Counted from the stretch's first letter, positions 43,281-57,345 are shown. The stretch: DNA of 64,000 nucleotides from Odobenus rosmarus divergens (GCF_000321225.1 NW_004452126.1:50649-114648); one strand, 5' to 3'. Made by a program: numbers and translations. The notes: a model not told the origin generated them from the sequence alone.

Positions 43281-44471
43281 ATGTCTGACAGGTGTGATAG
43301 GGAAAGGAGGAGGGGGTGAAAACAGGGCTCCTACATGCGGTCTGCTTCCAGAACAGTCTAGTGGCTGCCCCCGCATGGCCCTCCCCATCCCGTGTGTGGG
43401 TCCCCAGAGCCAGCCTTGATGGGACAAAGGGCCATGTCACCCTCATCATCCTCATCGCTGACCAAGTATTTTAACATGAAACACGTCCTGTCATGGTGAC
43501 CAGGGCCCTGGAAAACAAGGCCGACATCTTCACGTTCAGATGAGTCAGACTCAAAGTGAGATGTTTGGAGGCTCACCTGGGATCGTGGCAGCACCAGGAC
43601 ACAAACCCGGGCCCTCCGACCCCATGGCTGCCACTTCTCCCACAGATATCGACAAGAGAGAAAACAAACCCATCTGGCTGTGGCCAGAAATCTGGAATTG
43701 TTAAGACAGATAGATGGTCTTGTAGGCTGCCTTCTGACAGGACTCTAATAGGCTATGCGAACCAAAGGTCACAAAATAAAAAGTATTTTTCAGCAGGACA
43801 GGCAAACAATGCCCTTTAAGAAAGAAATGCTGGCCACGTACGTTTGTCACGTCTGTACTTGGAATACCATGCAGTCACTGAGAAGGAACCCATCTCTCTA
43901 CAGACATGGAATGATTTCCAAGACACACAGTTAGATTTTCTAGATATTCTTAGCAGCACGTACAGTGGGCCTCCACTGGTGTACATAAGGGCACATATGT
44001 GGGACGACTGTGTGTGGCCGTCACACGGGGAACTCGGCAGGCCCGTTGCCCTGGCTGGGAAGCCGGTGCCTGGAACACAGTGGCGGACGGAAAGGTTTCT
44101 ATGGTATATTTTTGCTACTTTTTCCATTTTGTTTCATGTGTGTTATCTATTCAAAACAGTGATCCGTTACTTATTTTTAAATTCTCAAATTCTTCTTTAA
44201 AAAGATGTTATGTGCTGGATTAAACATTCAGCAGGTAAACATTGCCCTAAGCCGTGGTTCCACATCCATACGGAAAACACACAAACAGACTGGGTCACTG
44301 GGAGTGTGCCTCTCACGTGCCAAAAGCCTCAAATGTGGTATTGTGCAGAATAATGACACAAGGAGGTGCCATGAGAAAGTACAGAATCACAACAAAAGCA
44401 TCTGTCTTCCCAAAAGAGTAGAGAAATGAAAACACAGAAAGGAAAACCTGAAGAGAAGTATAAAAAACATA
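43281..44471. other. Intergenic
   Basis: No gene or repeat recognised. The AT-rich part at 44100-44210 is unassigned. Confidence 0.4.
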
Positions 44472-45015
44472 GCCGACCCTTGAGTAAGTCGGGGTGAAGG
44501 GCACTGACCCCCATGCCATCAAAGTATCCATGTTATAGCTTCTGACTCCCCAGAAATCTAACTACGGATAGCCCGCTGGTGACCGGGAGCCTTACTGACA
44601 CCATTAACAGTCAATGAACATGTATTTTGTATGTTGTATGTATTATACATGGTATTCTTACAATAAACTCAGCTAGAGGAAAGAAAATGTGATTAAGAAA
44701 ATCATACATTGAGGCACCTGGGTGGCTCAGTTGTTATGCGTGTCTGCCTTCGGCTCGGGTCATGATCCCAGGGTCCTGGGATCGAGCCCCACATCAGGCT
44801 CCCTGCTCGGTGGGAAGCCTGCTTCTCCCTCTGCTGCTCCCCCTGCTTGTGTTCCCTCTCTCACTGTCTCTCTCTCTGTCAAATAAATAAATAAATAAGA
44901 ATCTTAAAAAAAAAAAGGAAAATCATACATTTACAGAACTATAGTGTATTTATCGAAAAAATCCACATGTAAGTGGACTGCTCAGTTCAAACCTCTGTTG
45001 TGCATAGGTCAACTG
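44472..45015. mobile_element. Pogo/Tigger-like element, second copy, split by a SINE
   Basis: It is homologous to 20042-20367: shared 'cttctgactccccagaaatc' (there 'ttttgactccccaaaaac'), 'ggagccttactgacaccatt' and a right end reading cagttgacctatgcacaa in reverse. The SINE at 44711-44916 interrupts it, so without the SINE it is about 338 bp. Confidence 0.7.
44711..44916 (+). mobile_element. CAN-SINE inside the Tigger-like element
   Basis: It starts gaggcacctgggtggctcag. The tail is (aaat)n, agaatcttaaaaaaaaaaa. The target-site duplication (a/g)gaaaatcatacatt lies at 44696-44710 and 44917-44931. This dates the DNA transposon as older than the SINE. Confidence 0.95.
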
Positions 45016-46690
45016 TGTATTAATGGCATTATCAGGGCATGAATAAGTAGGCAAATTATTAAGAATCTAGATAACTTAATATGAGTCTAACAGATCCTTA
45101 GAGAAAAATGTGTAGGAAATACCTGGTCAATGCCTGGACTACAGAGAACATTTTGTAATGGTGGTAGTAACATGCACAGGAGTTGAATTAATGAAATACA
45201 GTAAGACAGTTTCCTTGTCCATATACTGGTTAAACCATAATGTACACCATAATGGGGTGCGGGATGGAACTGGGCAAAGCAGAGGCCCCCAGTCTCGTGC
45301 TCACCTTGCTTATGCTTGGGGTGCTCCTGGCCCTCCCCCACCCTGGCTGGTCCTGCTCTTGGGCCTGTCACCACACACTCACCATCATGGTAGCTCTACT
45401 CCCCTGTTTGCACCTGCCTATGTTCTTGGTCTCTGCCCGCTACACTTCCCAAGGCAGGAGCTATGCCTCCTCGCTCCCCAGTGGACCGGGCACCAAGCAT
45501 GATTGCTGACACACAAGATGAGCTCCATGAACCCTAAGGGGGTGGGAAGCACGGGACAGAAGAGTTGCTGATGATAATGCGACTCAGCCAAAGAGGCTGA
45601 AGGAGAGATGGTACCAGCGCACAGCTGCTCCCGCTTCCCTCTCCTCCTATAGTCCTCAAATCCCAGAGAGCTCTCTTAGAAAATACAAGAATAGAGGGAA
45701 ACCCTCATGATGCAGGAAGCTAGGGAGGAGAGCGGGCCATGCCCCAAGCACCTAGAGGATGTCACCAGACTCCTGAACACAGAAGAGAAGAAATGCTAAT
45801 GAAGCCAACGTACCCGCAGAGCTTGCAGGAGCCCCATGGCTCAGAGGACACGAGGCAGGAATGTGACCTGGGTTCTCTGACTAGGAGGGCTGGGAGGAGC
45901 AGGCTGTATGACGCATGGAGGACCATATGTCACTGCAAATAAGCAGGACTTACAGGGCGGCTGGTGGCTGGTCCCGGGCTCCGGAGGTTGTAACGGGGTA
46001 GAGGCGCCAGCAACCCTAGGTCCCAGGGGAGACCAATTTTGGAAACTCAAGGAAAAAATCGTAAAGGCATCTAGACAGAATAAAATACATTTTATAAAAT
46101 GGAAGATCACCAGAGTTAGCTTTACTCTTCACCCAATCTTTAGAGTCCAGGAAACAACACAGAAACCTCTACACACTTCTGGGACGGACAGCTGGCCGGT
46201 CCAGCAGAGGGATGACGGCTGTGGGTGAGAACACGATGTCCAGCCCCATCGCATGAGACGCTCTCCACACGACCCGTTCTGAACACGGGGCTGACCAGTG
46301 CCTCCTCATATGCCAAGTCATATGCCAAGCGTCATAGCTGTCAACCTCAGAAGGGGCAGTCCCAGCCCAGGCTATCAGCACACAGAGAGAGACGGGGAGG
46401 GAAAGCCAACACAGCCACTCTCCAACTGTTGTCACTAGGGTTACAGAACAAAATGGGAATGTCAGTCCTTGTGGATCGAGAAGACAGACAATGCAAAATA
46501 TTAATGAGAATTCATTGGGGAAAAAAAAAAAGAGAGAGACAGAAACTGGGTTTACAGACATCAGGGAAAACCCGGGACAGGCAATGATTATAATGAGGAA
46601 AATCTGTTCGTTGCCTCGTTTTTTTTCAGAGGTGGACATCAAACGGGCATGTCTTATTCTTGGAGTTTACACTGAGAGTAACATCAGTTC
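45016..46690. other. Intergenic, unassigned
   Basis: No gene or family recognised; open frames are short. Confidence 0.35.
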
Positions 46691-49160
46691 TTAACATTTT
46701 TTGAAGTAAGCAATAGTCTCCAAAAGGATGTGGGCCCTATAAATCCTGAAAGGACAATACTAGAATTGAGACGTAAAGGAAACGCCAAGAAAGTGCGTAA
46801 ATAAGGTGGGACAGTCGCACGGAAAGAAATGCATTGGCCACAACAATAAATGTAAACAGAATAAAATTTGGCAAAAGGAGAAGACTCTGAGCATGTGAGA
46901 CAGGATCTATGACAGAATATGTGTTATACAGAATATGTGTATTCTGCAGAACGAAACACTCAGGAAGGCTGAAATTACAGGCTTAGCTCAGGCATGTCAG
47001 ACAAACAACAAGAAAGCCTGATTTCAAAATTAATATTGGATTAGGTAACACTCAAGACCTCAAAAGGTCCATCTTCTTTATGAACCTTCTAGTCCCTGAT
47101 ATGACCTCCACATAGTCTGCAGTGGCTCTGGTGTAGAGAGAAGTAGCCGGAAGGAAGGAGGCCACAGATGAGCACGCGTCGCTCATGCCACGACAGACCC
47201 ACAGCAAGAGCAGGTGAGGATGTACAGTGTCAGAATAACATGATTTACAGGCTGATTGGAGGGCTATTAATTCAGTACCTTGAAAAACGGGACGTGCCCA
47301 CAGAAAATTTGGAAAAAATTATCTGGAACAGCATAAAAAGTTCACCATATTTCCAAAGTAGACATCATAGATTTCCCCAATTTCTTAGAAGCAATGGAAC
47401 AAAAAAATCAAAATCAGTTAGCATCAGACTAAACACAACTGCAAACTGTGTGGAAATGAAGACAGCACTCTGCTAACGAGCTCCCACATCAGCGAGACAA
47501 TCAGAGCCATGGTCACAGACCAGGTAGGAAGTGACACAGCAACACTCACATGTGTGACCCGGCCAGACTGGAATCCGTGCGCGAGTCTATGCTTCTAAAT
47601 GCTTTTACTGTTTAGCCAGAAAGGAGGGGAAACTTAAATAAGTATTCAACTCAAAAAGTCAGAAAATGTATTAAGCCAATTTGAGGACAAACAGAGGAAA
47701 GAACAGGGGAAAGTCTGTGTTAATTAGGAAAAAGAATAGGACTGATCAATAGAGGCAAGACCGGGCTGAGAGGTAGCCTGGGAGTGGGGAGCAGTAACAC
47801 AAAGCCCAGCTCATCCAATAAACGTGAAAATAGGGAACATGCAGACACCATTTTAATGATGAAAGAAGGTACCAACTACAGACAGAGATTCATCAAGTGC
47901 TAGGAGAAGGATCAGCAGCGTCTATAAAGCACCTACTATGTGTCCTTGAGTGGCCGTATCCACGAGCTTCCCTGGCTCCTGAAAGCAGCTGTGGAATGCA
48001 AAGGTCAGGGTCTGGGGCAGAGGGAGGACTTTCTGAGAGACTGACAAATGGAAACAGAAAGCCCGACGTCATCACGATAGAAATTTGGGGATTGTTGGAG
48101 TCATGGCCAAGGAAAGCAACGGGCCCAGATGCTCCTTCCCTCGCCTGCACTTCCAATTCCCCCAGCACTGGGCTTTCCCATGTTCTGTAAACTGTTATAG
48201 GGCAGGGGAAGAGCTTCCTAATGCGGATTCCTAATAGCACAGAAACCTGGCAAGCATTGCACAAGAGGAACACTATGTGTCGACCACCTCGCTTGTTTCT
48301 ACTACAGTTACAAAATTCCAATAACATTCTAGCAAATAGGGCAATATATTAAAAAGGCACATGCCACCCACAACCATGATCTATTTCAGGGCTGCACAGA
48401 GAGCTCACAGTTAGCAAATCTATTAGAATGATCACCGTGACACTCCTGCTGATGCTGAAAAGCTTTGATTGAAAACTATTCCAATGTTTTATACATTTGT
48501 CACCTGGGAGAAATGGTTTGGATTAATATGACAAACAATCTCTGCCTCAGCCAACAGCCTACCTCATCCATGCAGCTGAATACAAGAGTCACTCCAATCC
48601 CGCCGAGATGGGGATGGAGATGGGTCCTCACGCAAACATGCTGGAACCCACCTCATAAGGGGGTAAAGAAATAGACAAAACTATCCTTGTTTCCACATAA
48701 CCTGGCTTTTAACCTAGAAAGTCCAAAACATTATTACAATTGATTAAGGGATTTCAAAATGAGTATTAAAAATATAGTCATCCCATATGCTGGCAATCAC
48801 TAATAAGAACGCTCCATGATGAAAAAAACATACTATTGCAAGGATATCAATATCTCCAAATTGATTTCAAAAATTCACTCAATTATTGTTGAAATCTCAC
48901 CAAATCTTATTTTTCTTAAAACAGGAAGAAATAATTTTTTAAATCATCTGAAAATATGAACACCTGGAAAAAGCCATGAGAATTCAAAAAAAGGAAGGAG
49001 ACTAATGAAGGGGACTTGCTATTTTGGATCGACCATAAAAATGAAGATACTGCTTTAATGAAAGAAATATTAAGAACGGTGGCCGCCACCTTGTAAACCA
49101 ATACAGAAATAATACAGAAAGCACTAAAACCACAACTGAGGGTATCCGGGGATGCAGTCA
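46691..49160 (+). mobile_element. Probable very old LINE remnants (uncertain)
   Basis: It is A-rich on the plus strand with LINE-like phrases ('aataaatgtaaacagaataa', 'aacctagaaagtccaaaaca', 'tctccaaattgatttcaaaa', 'accaatacagaaataataca'). It is too degraded for me to give a family or exact edges. An L2-like bit is at 47920-47945 ('aagcacctactatgtgtcct'). Confidence 0.4.
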
Positions 49161-50950
49161 GCAAGGTAAGGGTGTGGATCGCTTAGTAAATGAGGCCGAG
49201 GTAGTGGGTTACATATCTGTTTAAAAAAAAAACGGTGGGGCTTCTTCTCCCTGTTACATCAGGAACTGAATTTCCGACGGCCGCAGCATCAGGGGCATGC
49301 TGGCCGGTCCTGCAGCCCCTGGGCTCCTTTCCTATGGACACGGGAGATGCAAGCACAGACTGGACACCTGCAGGCAGCATCTGCTCACAGGTGGCTTGCT
49401 AGGAAGAAGTCAACCCAGGATGACTGCTGACATTTCAGACGTACATCGGTGGGAGGCTTTCCTGTGGTGCAGCGAGAATCTGAATGACATCTGTACCATC
49501 GGCCGTCCCGGACACGCCTGTGCTACTCTGTTTCCACTCTATCCTTCACTTTCCTTCAGGAGAAGTCTTGACAACTTTCACTGTAACCATCGTTCTGGAA
49601 AACCAGAACATTCTTTTCGAAGCACAGATTTCTGGCTTCTCTTGACCAACTGGAAGATCGGGGGCGACGTGGCCTCACACTGCTGCACGCCCACCACAGG
49701 CAGGACCCTCTCTGCACCGCGCAAGATCTGCCCGCCTCCCACCTGCCGTGGGCGGCAGCTACCAGCTCCTCTGCTACCCCCCGAGCAGCGGGCTGTGGAG
49801 CTGCTGCTGCTCGCCCCGCTCCCCAGGGGCTCTTCTCTCCTTTGTGTTGGCTCTGCTGGGGCTTTGCCCCTCTTAGAGGAAGAAAGAAGTCTCCTCTCTC
49901 ACATAAATGCTCACCTACAGCCATGGTCTGGTTCCTGCCTTCCCCCACCACCAGCTGGCCTGTGTCCCCGCACATCCCAGGCTGGCTGTCCGACAGATGC
50001 CCGGGACCAACCTGTCGCTAGTTTCTCGGCACACATTTCACTCCCCACCTCTTCTGCACTTGGCAGTGTGGCCCTAGCCTTCTGTTCAAGCCATCCACAC
50101 CGAGTGCAAACACCTGCCTCATGTCCTCCATGGTCACGCCCAGCTGACCACCCCCGGTCCTCCCTGGTCTCTCTGCAGACTCCACTCGGGCATCCAGCCA
50201 ACCACAGGAGACCCTCGCTGGCCAAGGAGTTCACACCCTTCTTGGGTTCTTCATCTCAGGAGATGGCACCACGATCTACCCCACTGTCCAGGCCAGAAAT
50301 CTAGCTTCCGCTCCACTCTGCGCTCTTCCCTGCCCCCACAGCTACGCAGGCACAGAGTCCTACACATGGCACTTCCTAAATGTCTCCAGAACCGGCTCTC
50401 TTGCCTCCACACTCTCCCCGCCATCCAGCATCCATCGCCCCCACCCTGGATAACTGCCACTGCCTCAGCTGGCCTTCCTCCAGTCTTTCCTGCCTCCCCC
50501 TGGTCTGGTATCCATGTGGCAGAGAATGGCATGCGAGGCACTGTCCCAGCCACGTCCATCAAGCATCCTCGGCATAAACGCCACGCCCCGGGCTCCTGCC
50601 CCTCGTGAGCCACAGCATCCTGCCTGGGGGATCGCCGCCAGTCCTGAGAGCAGCTCGCTAAGTGTCCTGCTGTCCCGTCCCTGGGCAGGACTCAGTGCAG
50701 ACGTAGCCTCCTCCTGAAAGGCTCCCGTGAGCCCCCAGCACTGCAGCCAGATGTCCCCCAGAAATGGGGAATCCTAGGGTGTCTTCCAGGCATCGGCCTT
50801 CATTAGTGTTTGGGTGTAGAGGGAAAAGCACACTTTTGGAAAGAGAGGACGATGAGGAGCGTGGCTTCAGATGCACTGCAGTGGAGGTGTCCACCAGCCG
50901 TGCAGGCCTCCCACGCAAGCCCAGGGTGTCCGAGCCCACGGAGGGCCAGG
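49161..50950. other. Intergenic, C-rich; long open frame of unknown meaning
   Basis: Positions 49297-50304 are open for 335 codons on the plus strand. The product is Pro/Ser/Leu-rich with no domain, no splice context and no known neighbour gene here. The part from about 50230 to 50700 looks like an ancient interspersed repeat ('cctcagctggccttcctcca'). I do not call it a gene. Confidence 0.35.
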
Positions 50951-50964
50951 GCAGGGTGTCACCT

Positions 50965-51210
50965 GGGGCTTACCATTTATTCATCTGCCCAGTATTTCCC
51001 GAGTGCCTACTCTGTGGCAGTCACGGTGTCAAGGCAATTGGGATGAATCGGGAGAGAAAGCAATCTTAGCCTTCTGCCTTTGTGAAGAGTAAGTTCTAGT
51101 GGAGGCAGAGAAGACAGACCATAAATAACACTGACCACAGAGAAGTAACTGCTTAGCATGCAGGAAAGCATGGGGCGGAGAGCGGTTGGGGCAACACGGC
51201 TGGGGTGCTG
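50965..51210 (+). mobile_element. L2 3'-end fragment
   Basis: It starts 'taccatttattcatctgccc', then 'gagtgcctactctgtggcag', 'gtaagttctagtggaggcag' and 'accataaataacactgacca'. That is the usual order at an L2-type 3' end. Confidence 0.6.
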
Positions 51211-52846
51211 GGGGCCAGAGCCAGGGTCATGAGAAGGCGACTCTGGGGCAGATGAGTGTTAGCCACAGGGCTGTCGTGGGGACAGGGGAGCCGTGTGTGG
51301 AGCGCATGGATAGTGCATAGAGCAAGAATCTAAGCAACAGCATTTAAACAAGAGTCTTCCAGAAGGTGACTTGGGGTAGGTCAGGGACAGTGTTGGGGAA
51401 ACCTGCTCAGGTCCTGAGGTATGAGCAGCAGTAGAGGGAAGAGCCCATGGGGCAGAGAGAGCAGACAGAAGGTCTGGGGGCTTCAAAACTGAGAATATGC
51501 CCCCATTCCTTTCCACACCCCTCCCCGAATCCTCAGACCAGCAGAGTCCCACCCTGACGCAATGTATAGGGGTGAGGGCTCTGTCCAACTGCTAGTTTAG
51601 GGTGGAGCTTGGGTTTTGTCCAGGATTCGAGCTGGAGTTCGGGCCTCAGTATAGGTTAGGGCTGGAGCTACCCGATGCATCCACTCAGGTTCACGGGTCC
51701 CACCATGACTGGGTCAGGGCCAGGAAAACATTCCCACCAAAGGGTAGATGCCTCCCCCGAGCCCTAGACCACCTGGTGGCACAGAGCATTTAAGGGACAC
51801 CATCTCCGTGTTTCTTTGAATCCTTTTGCACTTCTTGCATATCCCAAACTTCCCAATTTTAAGGCAAAGGTCATTTCTGGTCTCTTCAAAGATGGGGTAA
51901 CTGGAGGTTTGAAGAAGTGAGAGCTGGAAGTGGGGGCAGTGAAGGGGAGAATGAGCAGGGGGAGGCGAGGGGCAGGGGGAGAGGTGGGCAGGGCAGTCCT
52001 CCCCTGAAGCTGGGACCCATCGGCACCCCGACGGGGGCAAAGGCAGGGTTGAGGCGGTGCTCTGGAGGCAGCACCCGCTGCCGCCCTGCTTCTCCCACCA
52101 GCCAGGTCCCTACTGCTCTGGCTTTGCAGCAAACTGGGAGCTGGTTTCGTTGACACCAGGCAGGACAAGTGGCCCCTTCCGAAACGTTCCTCCATGCCCA
52201 CTTTTAGCGGACTGCAGGTTCCTTGCAAGGACAAAGGCAAGAGGAGGGGACAGGCAGGGCGGGCTGAGGGGCGGAGGGCAGAGAGCACCTGTGTACTGCA
52301 TGCGCTTGGGGCTGAGAGCACGGCCCGGCAGACCTGGGTGGTCTCTCCGGATCCTGGAGCGGGGAGGAGGGCACCACTGCAGGAGGGGCAGGCAAAGCAG
52401 ACGATGGAAAAAGCGGGCAGTGGGAGGAGGGGCTGTGCCCCTCAGTGGAGGGTTTCAGAGCTCAGAGGGAGAGGAGGACGCTGGAGACACTGGTGAGGTT
52501 GGGAGTGAAGTGTGGGCATGCCGGAGCGCAGCGGGGAGGAGTCCCCACACTGCCCACTCAAGGCCAGGAGCCAGTGCCGGTGAGGGGTGGCTCAGTCCCG
52601 GCCTCACTCCTGCCATTTCCCTGAAGAAACAGGCGCAGAAGCCGCCCCGACCACCACCTCACTGAGAGGAAGGATGCCATGGGGACCTACCTGGGACAGC
52701 TGCAGGTGGCACTGGCCTCCCTTCTCTCTGACACCCTGAGTGGGCAGCCCCTGGCGAGGCCTGGCCAGCCCCCAGAGCAACTGCTGGTTTAAAGGAGGCG
52801 CCAGGGAGAAGGGACTGTTGGCTCCCTTCCCCATCATGCACAGATG
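51211..52846. other. Intergenic
   Basis: G-rich and unassigned. Open frames on both strands have no family resemblance. Confidence 0.4.
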
Positions 52847-52909
52847 TGGGGATCCCAGGGTCTAATTACCCTGCTATTGAGAGGTAACTGCCCCACACTG
52901 CCAATTAGC
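52847..52909. promoter_or_regulatory. Paired-motif element, copy B (EBF-like plus two homeodomain cores)
   Basis: It reads ggggatcccagggtc, taattacc, 22 unconserved bases, then ccacactgccaattagc. TCCCAGGGTC is close to the EBF (O/E) site, followed directly by TAATTA, and the second core is CTAATTG on the minus strand. It lies about 11.9 kb upstream of the pseudogene's ATG, but the interval includes inserted SINEs and an L1. See copy A. Confidence 0.5.
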
Positions 52910-53710
52910 ACAGAACCTCGTGTCGGCGGGCCTCTGGGCCCTGGTGACAGCAGCTGGCTGGGGGCCGAGCCCTGTCTGGCTTCTCTGCTGGCCAGCCCCC
53001 ATGTCCAGTCCAGGGTCCAGGCCCCCTGACCAAGCATCCTCCCCTGTCCGCTCAATCTCTGGCCACACAGCACTGTCTCCACCAGGACCTCTGGTATGCT
53101 TCCCTTCAGGGCTGGGGAGGGATATGACTCCTGCTCTGGGACAGAGGACTTTTCTGGGGTCAGTGACCATGGCCTGGTCCAGGGAGATGGACTCAGTGGG
53201 ACACTGCTTTACCCCAGAGTTCGTGAATATTGCTATTCACAAGGGGACAAGGAAATGCGAGTTTCTGGCATAAGACAAGAAGCTTTCCCACAAATACAAT
53301 CAACCTAAACACCACTGATCAGTCTAAGCCAAAAGAGGTCCATCTGGTAAACGCTTCCCAAGCTGGCAGAAGACACGGAGCAACCTAGAGCCTCGCTGGC
53401 CGAGGGGGTCTGGGGGCCACACTTGGAGAGCCACCGAGCTCAGGCACCGGGGAGAAGGATGCAGCCGGAACGGTTCGCCAGCGTTTTTCCTCCTCTCAGG
53501 AAAGCAGCCGATAGAAAGTGCCAAGGATGGTCGGGTTACAGAACAGGCCGACGACCAGGCACTTCATCAAAGAGGATGAGAGGTTGCAAAGAAGCACTTG
53601 GAAAATGTACAGCACCCTCAGTCGTCAGCAGAATGCAAATCAAAGCCATGCAGACACCGGGGGCACACCTGCCAGTGTGGTGAAAATAAAGCAGTGACAG
53701 CACCCAGCGC

Positions 53711-54150
53711 GGGGGGCGCGCAGGCAGCGGGCGGCGTCCTTCTGGGGGCGTGAGGTCCTGCGGGTGCGGGGGGCGCGCAGGCAGCGGACGGCGTCCTTCT
53801 GGGGGCGTGAGGTCCTGCGGGTGCGGGGGGCGCGCAGGCAGCGGACGATGTCCTTCTGGGTGCGCGAGGTCCTGCGGGTGCGGGGGGCGCGCAGGCAGCG
53901 GGCGGCGTCCTTCTGGGGGCGTGAGGTCCTGCGGGTGCGGGGGGCGCGGCGTCCTTCTGGGGGCGTGAGGTCCTGCGGGTGCGGGGGGCGCGCAGGCAGC
54001 GGACGGTGTCCTTCTGGGTGCGTGAGGTCCTGCGGGTGCGGGGGGCGCGCAGGCAGCAGGCGGCTTCCTTCTGGGTGCGCGAGGTCCTGCGGGTGCGGGG
54101 GGCGCGCAGGCAGCGGGCGGTGCCGGCACGGGTGCTAGAGGTCCTGACAG
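53711..54150. repeat. 57-bp GC-rich minisatellite, about 8 copies
   Basis: The unit starts ggggggcgcgcaggcagcgg and ends gaggtcctgcgggtgc. Starts are at 53711, 53768, 53825, 53882, 53939, 53983, 54040 and 54097. The fifth copy lacks 13 bp, so its spacing is 44. Copies vary (tgggggcgtg against tgggtgcgcg). The Pro/Ala/Arg repeat frames on both strands arise because 57 is divisible by 3; there is no sign of a gene. Confidence 0.96.
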
Positions 54151-54189
54151 TCTGGAAAGCAGGGTAACAGTTTCTTATAACATTATAAA

Positions 54190-55200
54190 GTGAAATGTTT
54201 GCTCACACAGAAACCTGGACACAAATGTTCCCAGCAGCTCTGTTCATAATTGCCAAAAGCTGGAAAGGACCCAGACGCCCTTCAGCAAGTGAATGGACAA
54301 GCAAGGGGTGGTGCGTCCGTGCACGAGTGCAGCGCAGCGGGACAACAGACACAAACAGCTCTCCAACGGTGTGGACAAAACCCACGTTTGTGTTTGCCGC
54401 CCATCTGCGCATCGGAGGTTTGCAACGTGCATTTCCCTAATTGCTGATAAAATTGGGCCCCATTCGTATGTTCATAGCTTATTGGCCAGCTGGCTACCCT
54501 CTTTCGGAAGCAAATGCTTCCCTCATTTACTTGTTTCAGTTGGGTGCCCTGTATTTCTCTCATTAGTCTGTAGGAATTCTTTGCCTCATTCATATCTTTG
54601 GATATATTTTTGGAATTTGCATGTATTACAAGTATGTTCTCCCACTCTGTGTCTTGGCTCTTTATCCACTTTCTAATTTTTAGTGATGCACAGAAGAACA
54701 GCACACTGGGCCTCAGCTGGTCTGGGTGACCGTCTCTCCCCGACCCAGCCGGTGGGAGGCAGGCTGAGGGGACCCACTCCCCCCTCTTGGGAGAAGTAGG
54801 AACTAATCCAAGCCTCTAAACCACGTGTGGTTATCACATCCATTTGCCCTGACAGATCCATAGGAACCCAGATTTAGACAATCAGCTCATGCTATTACCT
54901 TGGAAACAGTTGGCGGTTTTGGGAAGACGTGGGACCTAAGCTGGTCCGTGGCACTGATGGGAAGATGCTATTTCTTACTCTCCGTTAACAGTCTCATTGA
55001 TTCCTTTGTTCCTTCAGCTTGGCACTAATTTTTAACATCCTGTTGAGAAATGTCTCCTTTCTCTGAAGTCATAAAGACACCTGCCATGTCTGTTTTGAAG
55101 GCTGTTTGGATCCCTTTGTTGCAAAACACGCATTCCTTTACCTTCAGGCTTATTGGTGTTTCTCCCCATCTGTCACTGATTTTAGCATAAACTTTTCCAC
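54190..55200. mobile_element. Old L1 pieces in both orientations
   Basis: 54195-54300 is plus-strand L1 tail ('cagcagctctgttcataatt', 'gccaaaagctggaaaggacc'). From about 54440 on it reads like antisense L1 ('ctgtatttctctcattagtc', 'tgtcttggctctttatccac'). The edges are uncertain. Confidence 0.55.
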
Positions 55201-55439
55201 CTTGGGAAGGGACATTAGGTTGGGCCTCTGAGCCCCTCCAATTGCTGGTAGCAAGACCAGTCTGGCAAGTGCCTCCGCCTCATGCAGAGTGGGGCCACAC
55301 GGGTGCGGGGCCAGGGGACCCTCTCAGCCACCAGGCAGCATAGCTGCATTCCCTGTCAGCTCCGTTTTCCAGATAGGAAGTAGGCACACGCCAGCCCATT
55401 AACCCTCAGAAAAGGTTGGCGTAAAGACTTGAAGTGCAG

Positions 55440-56235
55440 GTAGTTTCTTGCTGAGGGATTGTCCGCACCTCCGGCCACAGCCCTGCTTCCAGGACCACCA
55501 GTCATGGGGAAAAGGGGAGTTAAGAACCTGGCAATTGTCTGTTAGAGGGCAGACACCCTATCGCAGCATCTGGAAGCCTTCTGGTCCAAAAATCCCAGTC
55601 TTTGCCACTAGGCGGCACTCATGGGCTTCAGCCACGAGCTCCAGTTTGCCAAGTGTGAGCTGTAGATCCTTCCAGAATCATGTCTGAGTGAATCATCAGG
55701 GCCAAGAGCAGCCATAGAGCTACTGTTTTTTGCAGTTCAGACACAGCCCGCTGTTTTCCAGACCCCCCCCATTCAGATATGTTCTCCTTTTGGGTACAGA
55801 TAGAAGTTAGCAATACTCCCAGATGTGGGATTGCAGCCCCCCAAATCCAAACAATTCAGTCATGCACTGAGCTTCTTCCTTAGTTCCAGGGACAGGCAAT
55901 GGCTGCAGCTTGTTTTCAGTCACCCATGGGACGTCACGGGTGGCTTCTGTGTTATTCCTAAGAATTTCGCCATTTGCAGTTGCTGACCGGCCTCTGTGAA
56001 TCGCATGTATCAGACTGTACTTAGGCAGTCCCAGCTGGCTTTTCGGTTTCTGATATCATCATGGTATCAACTTAGTGTTTTATTACATTCAGACATGCAC
56101 CAAGTCCACATCCTTTCTAACCAAATTTTGAGAGTAAGCTGGTGAATTCAGAGAACCCCATGGCTTGTTCATATTGGGATCCTTTCACATGAAGGCAGAC
56201 TGCAGCTGGCTCCTATCTGGGACTGAGATTGAGAT
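55440..56235 (-). mobile_element. Ancient ERV-L pol fragment (3' part), broken
   Basis: On the minus strand, 55628-55813 reads with the HLGVL / EWG-type block found downstream of the polymerase active site in ERV-L pol (local words: 'SEWGGSGKQRAVSELQ'). The frame is broken many times. An L1 insertion at 56236-57345 separates it from the upstream pol part at 57380-57700. It is not functional. Confidence 0.6.

Positions 56236-57345
<1,110 letters not shown>

Noticed and set aside
53536..54138. Proline-rich repeat protein on the minus strand, possible PRR21 counterpart
   Set aside because: It is the second 57-bp minisatellite. The composition does not match what I recall of PRR21, the location is not between the two OR genes, and both strands are open.
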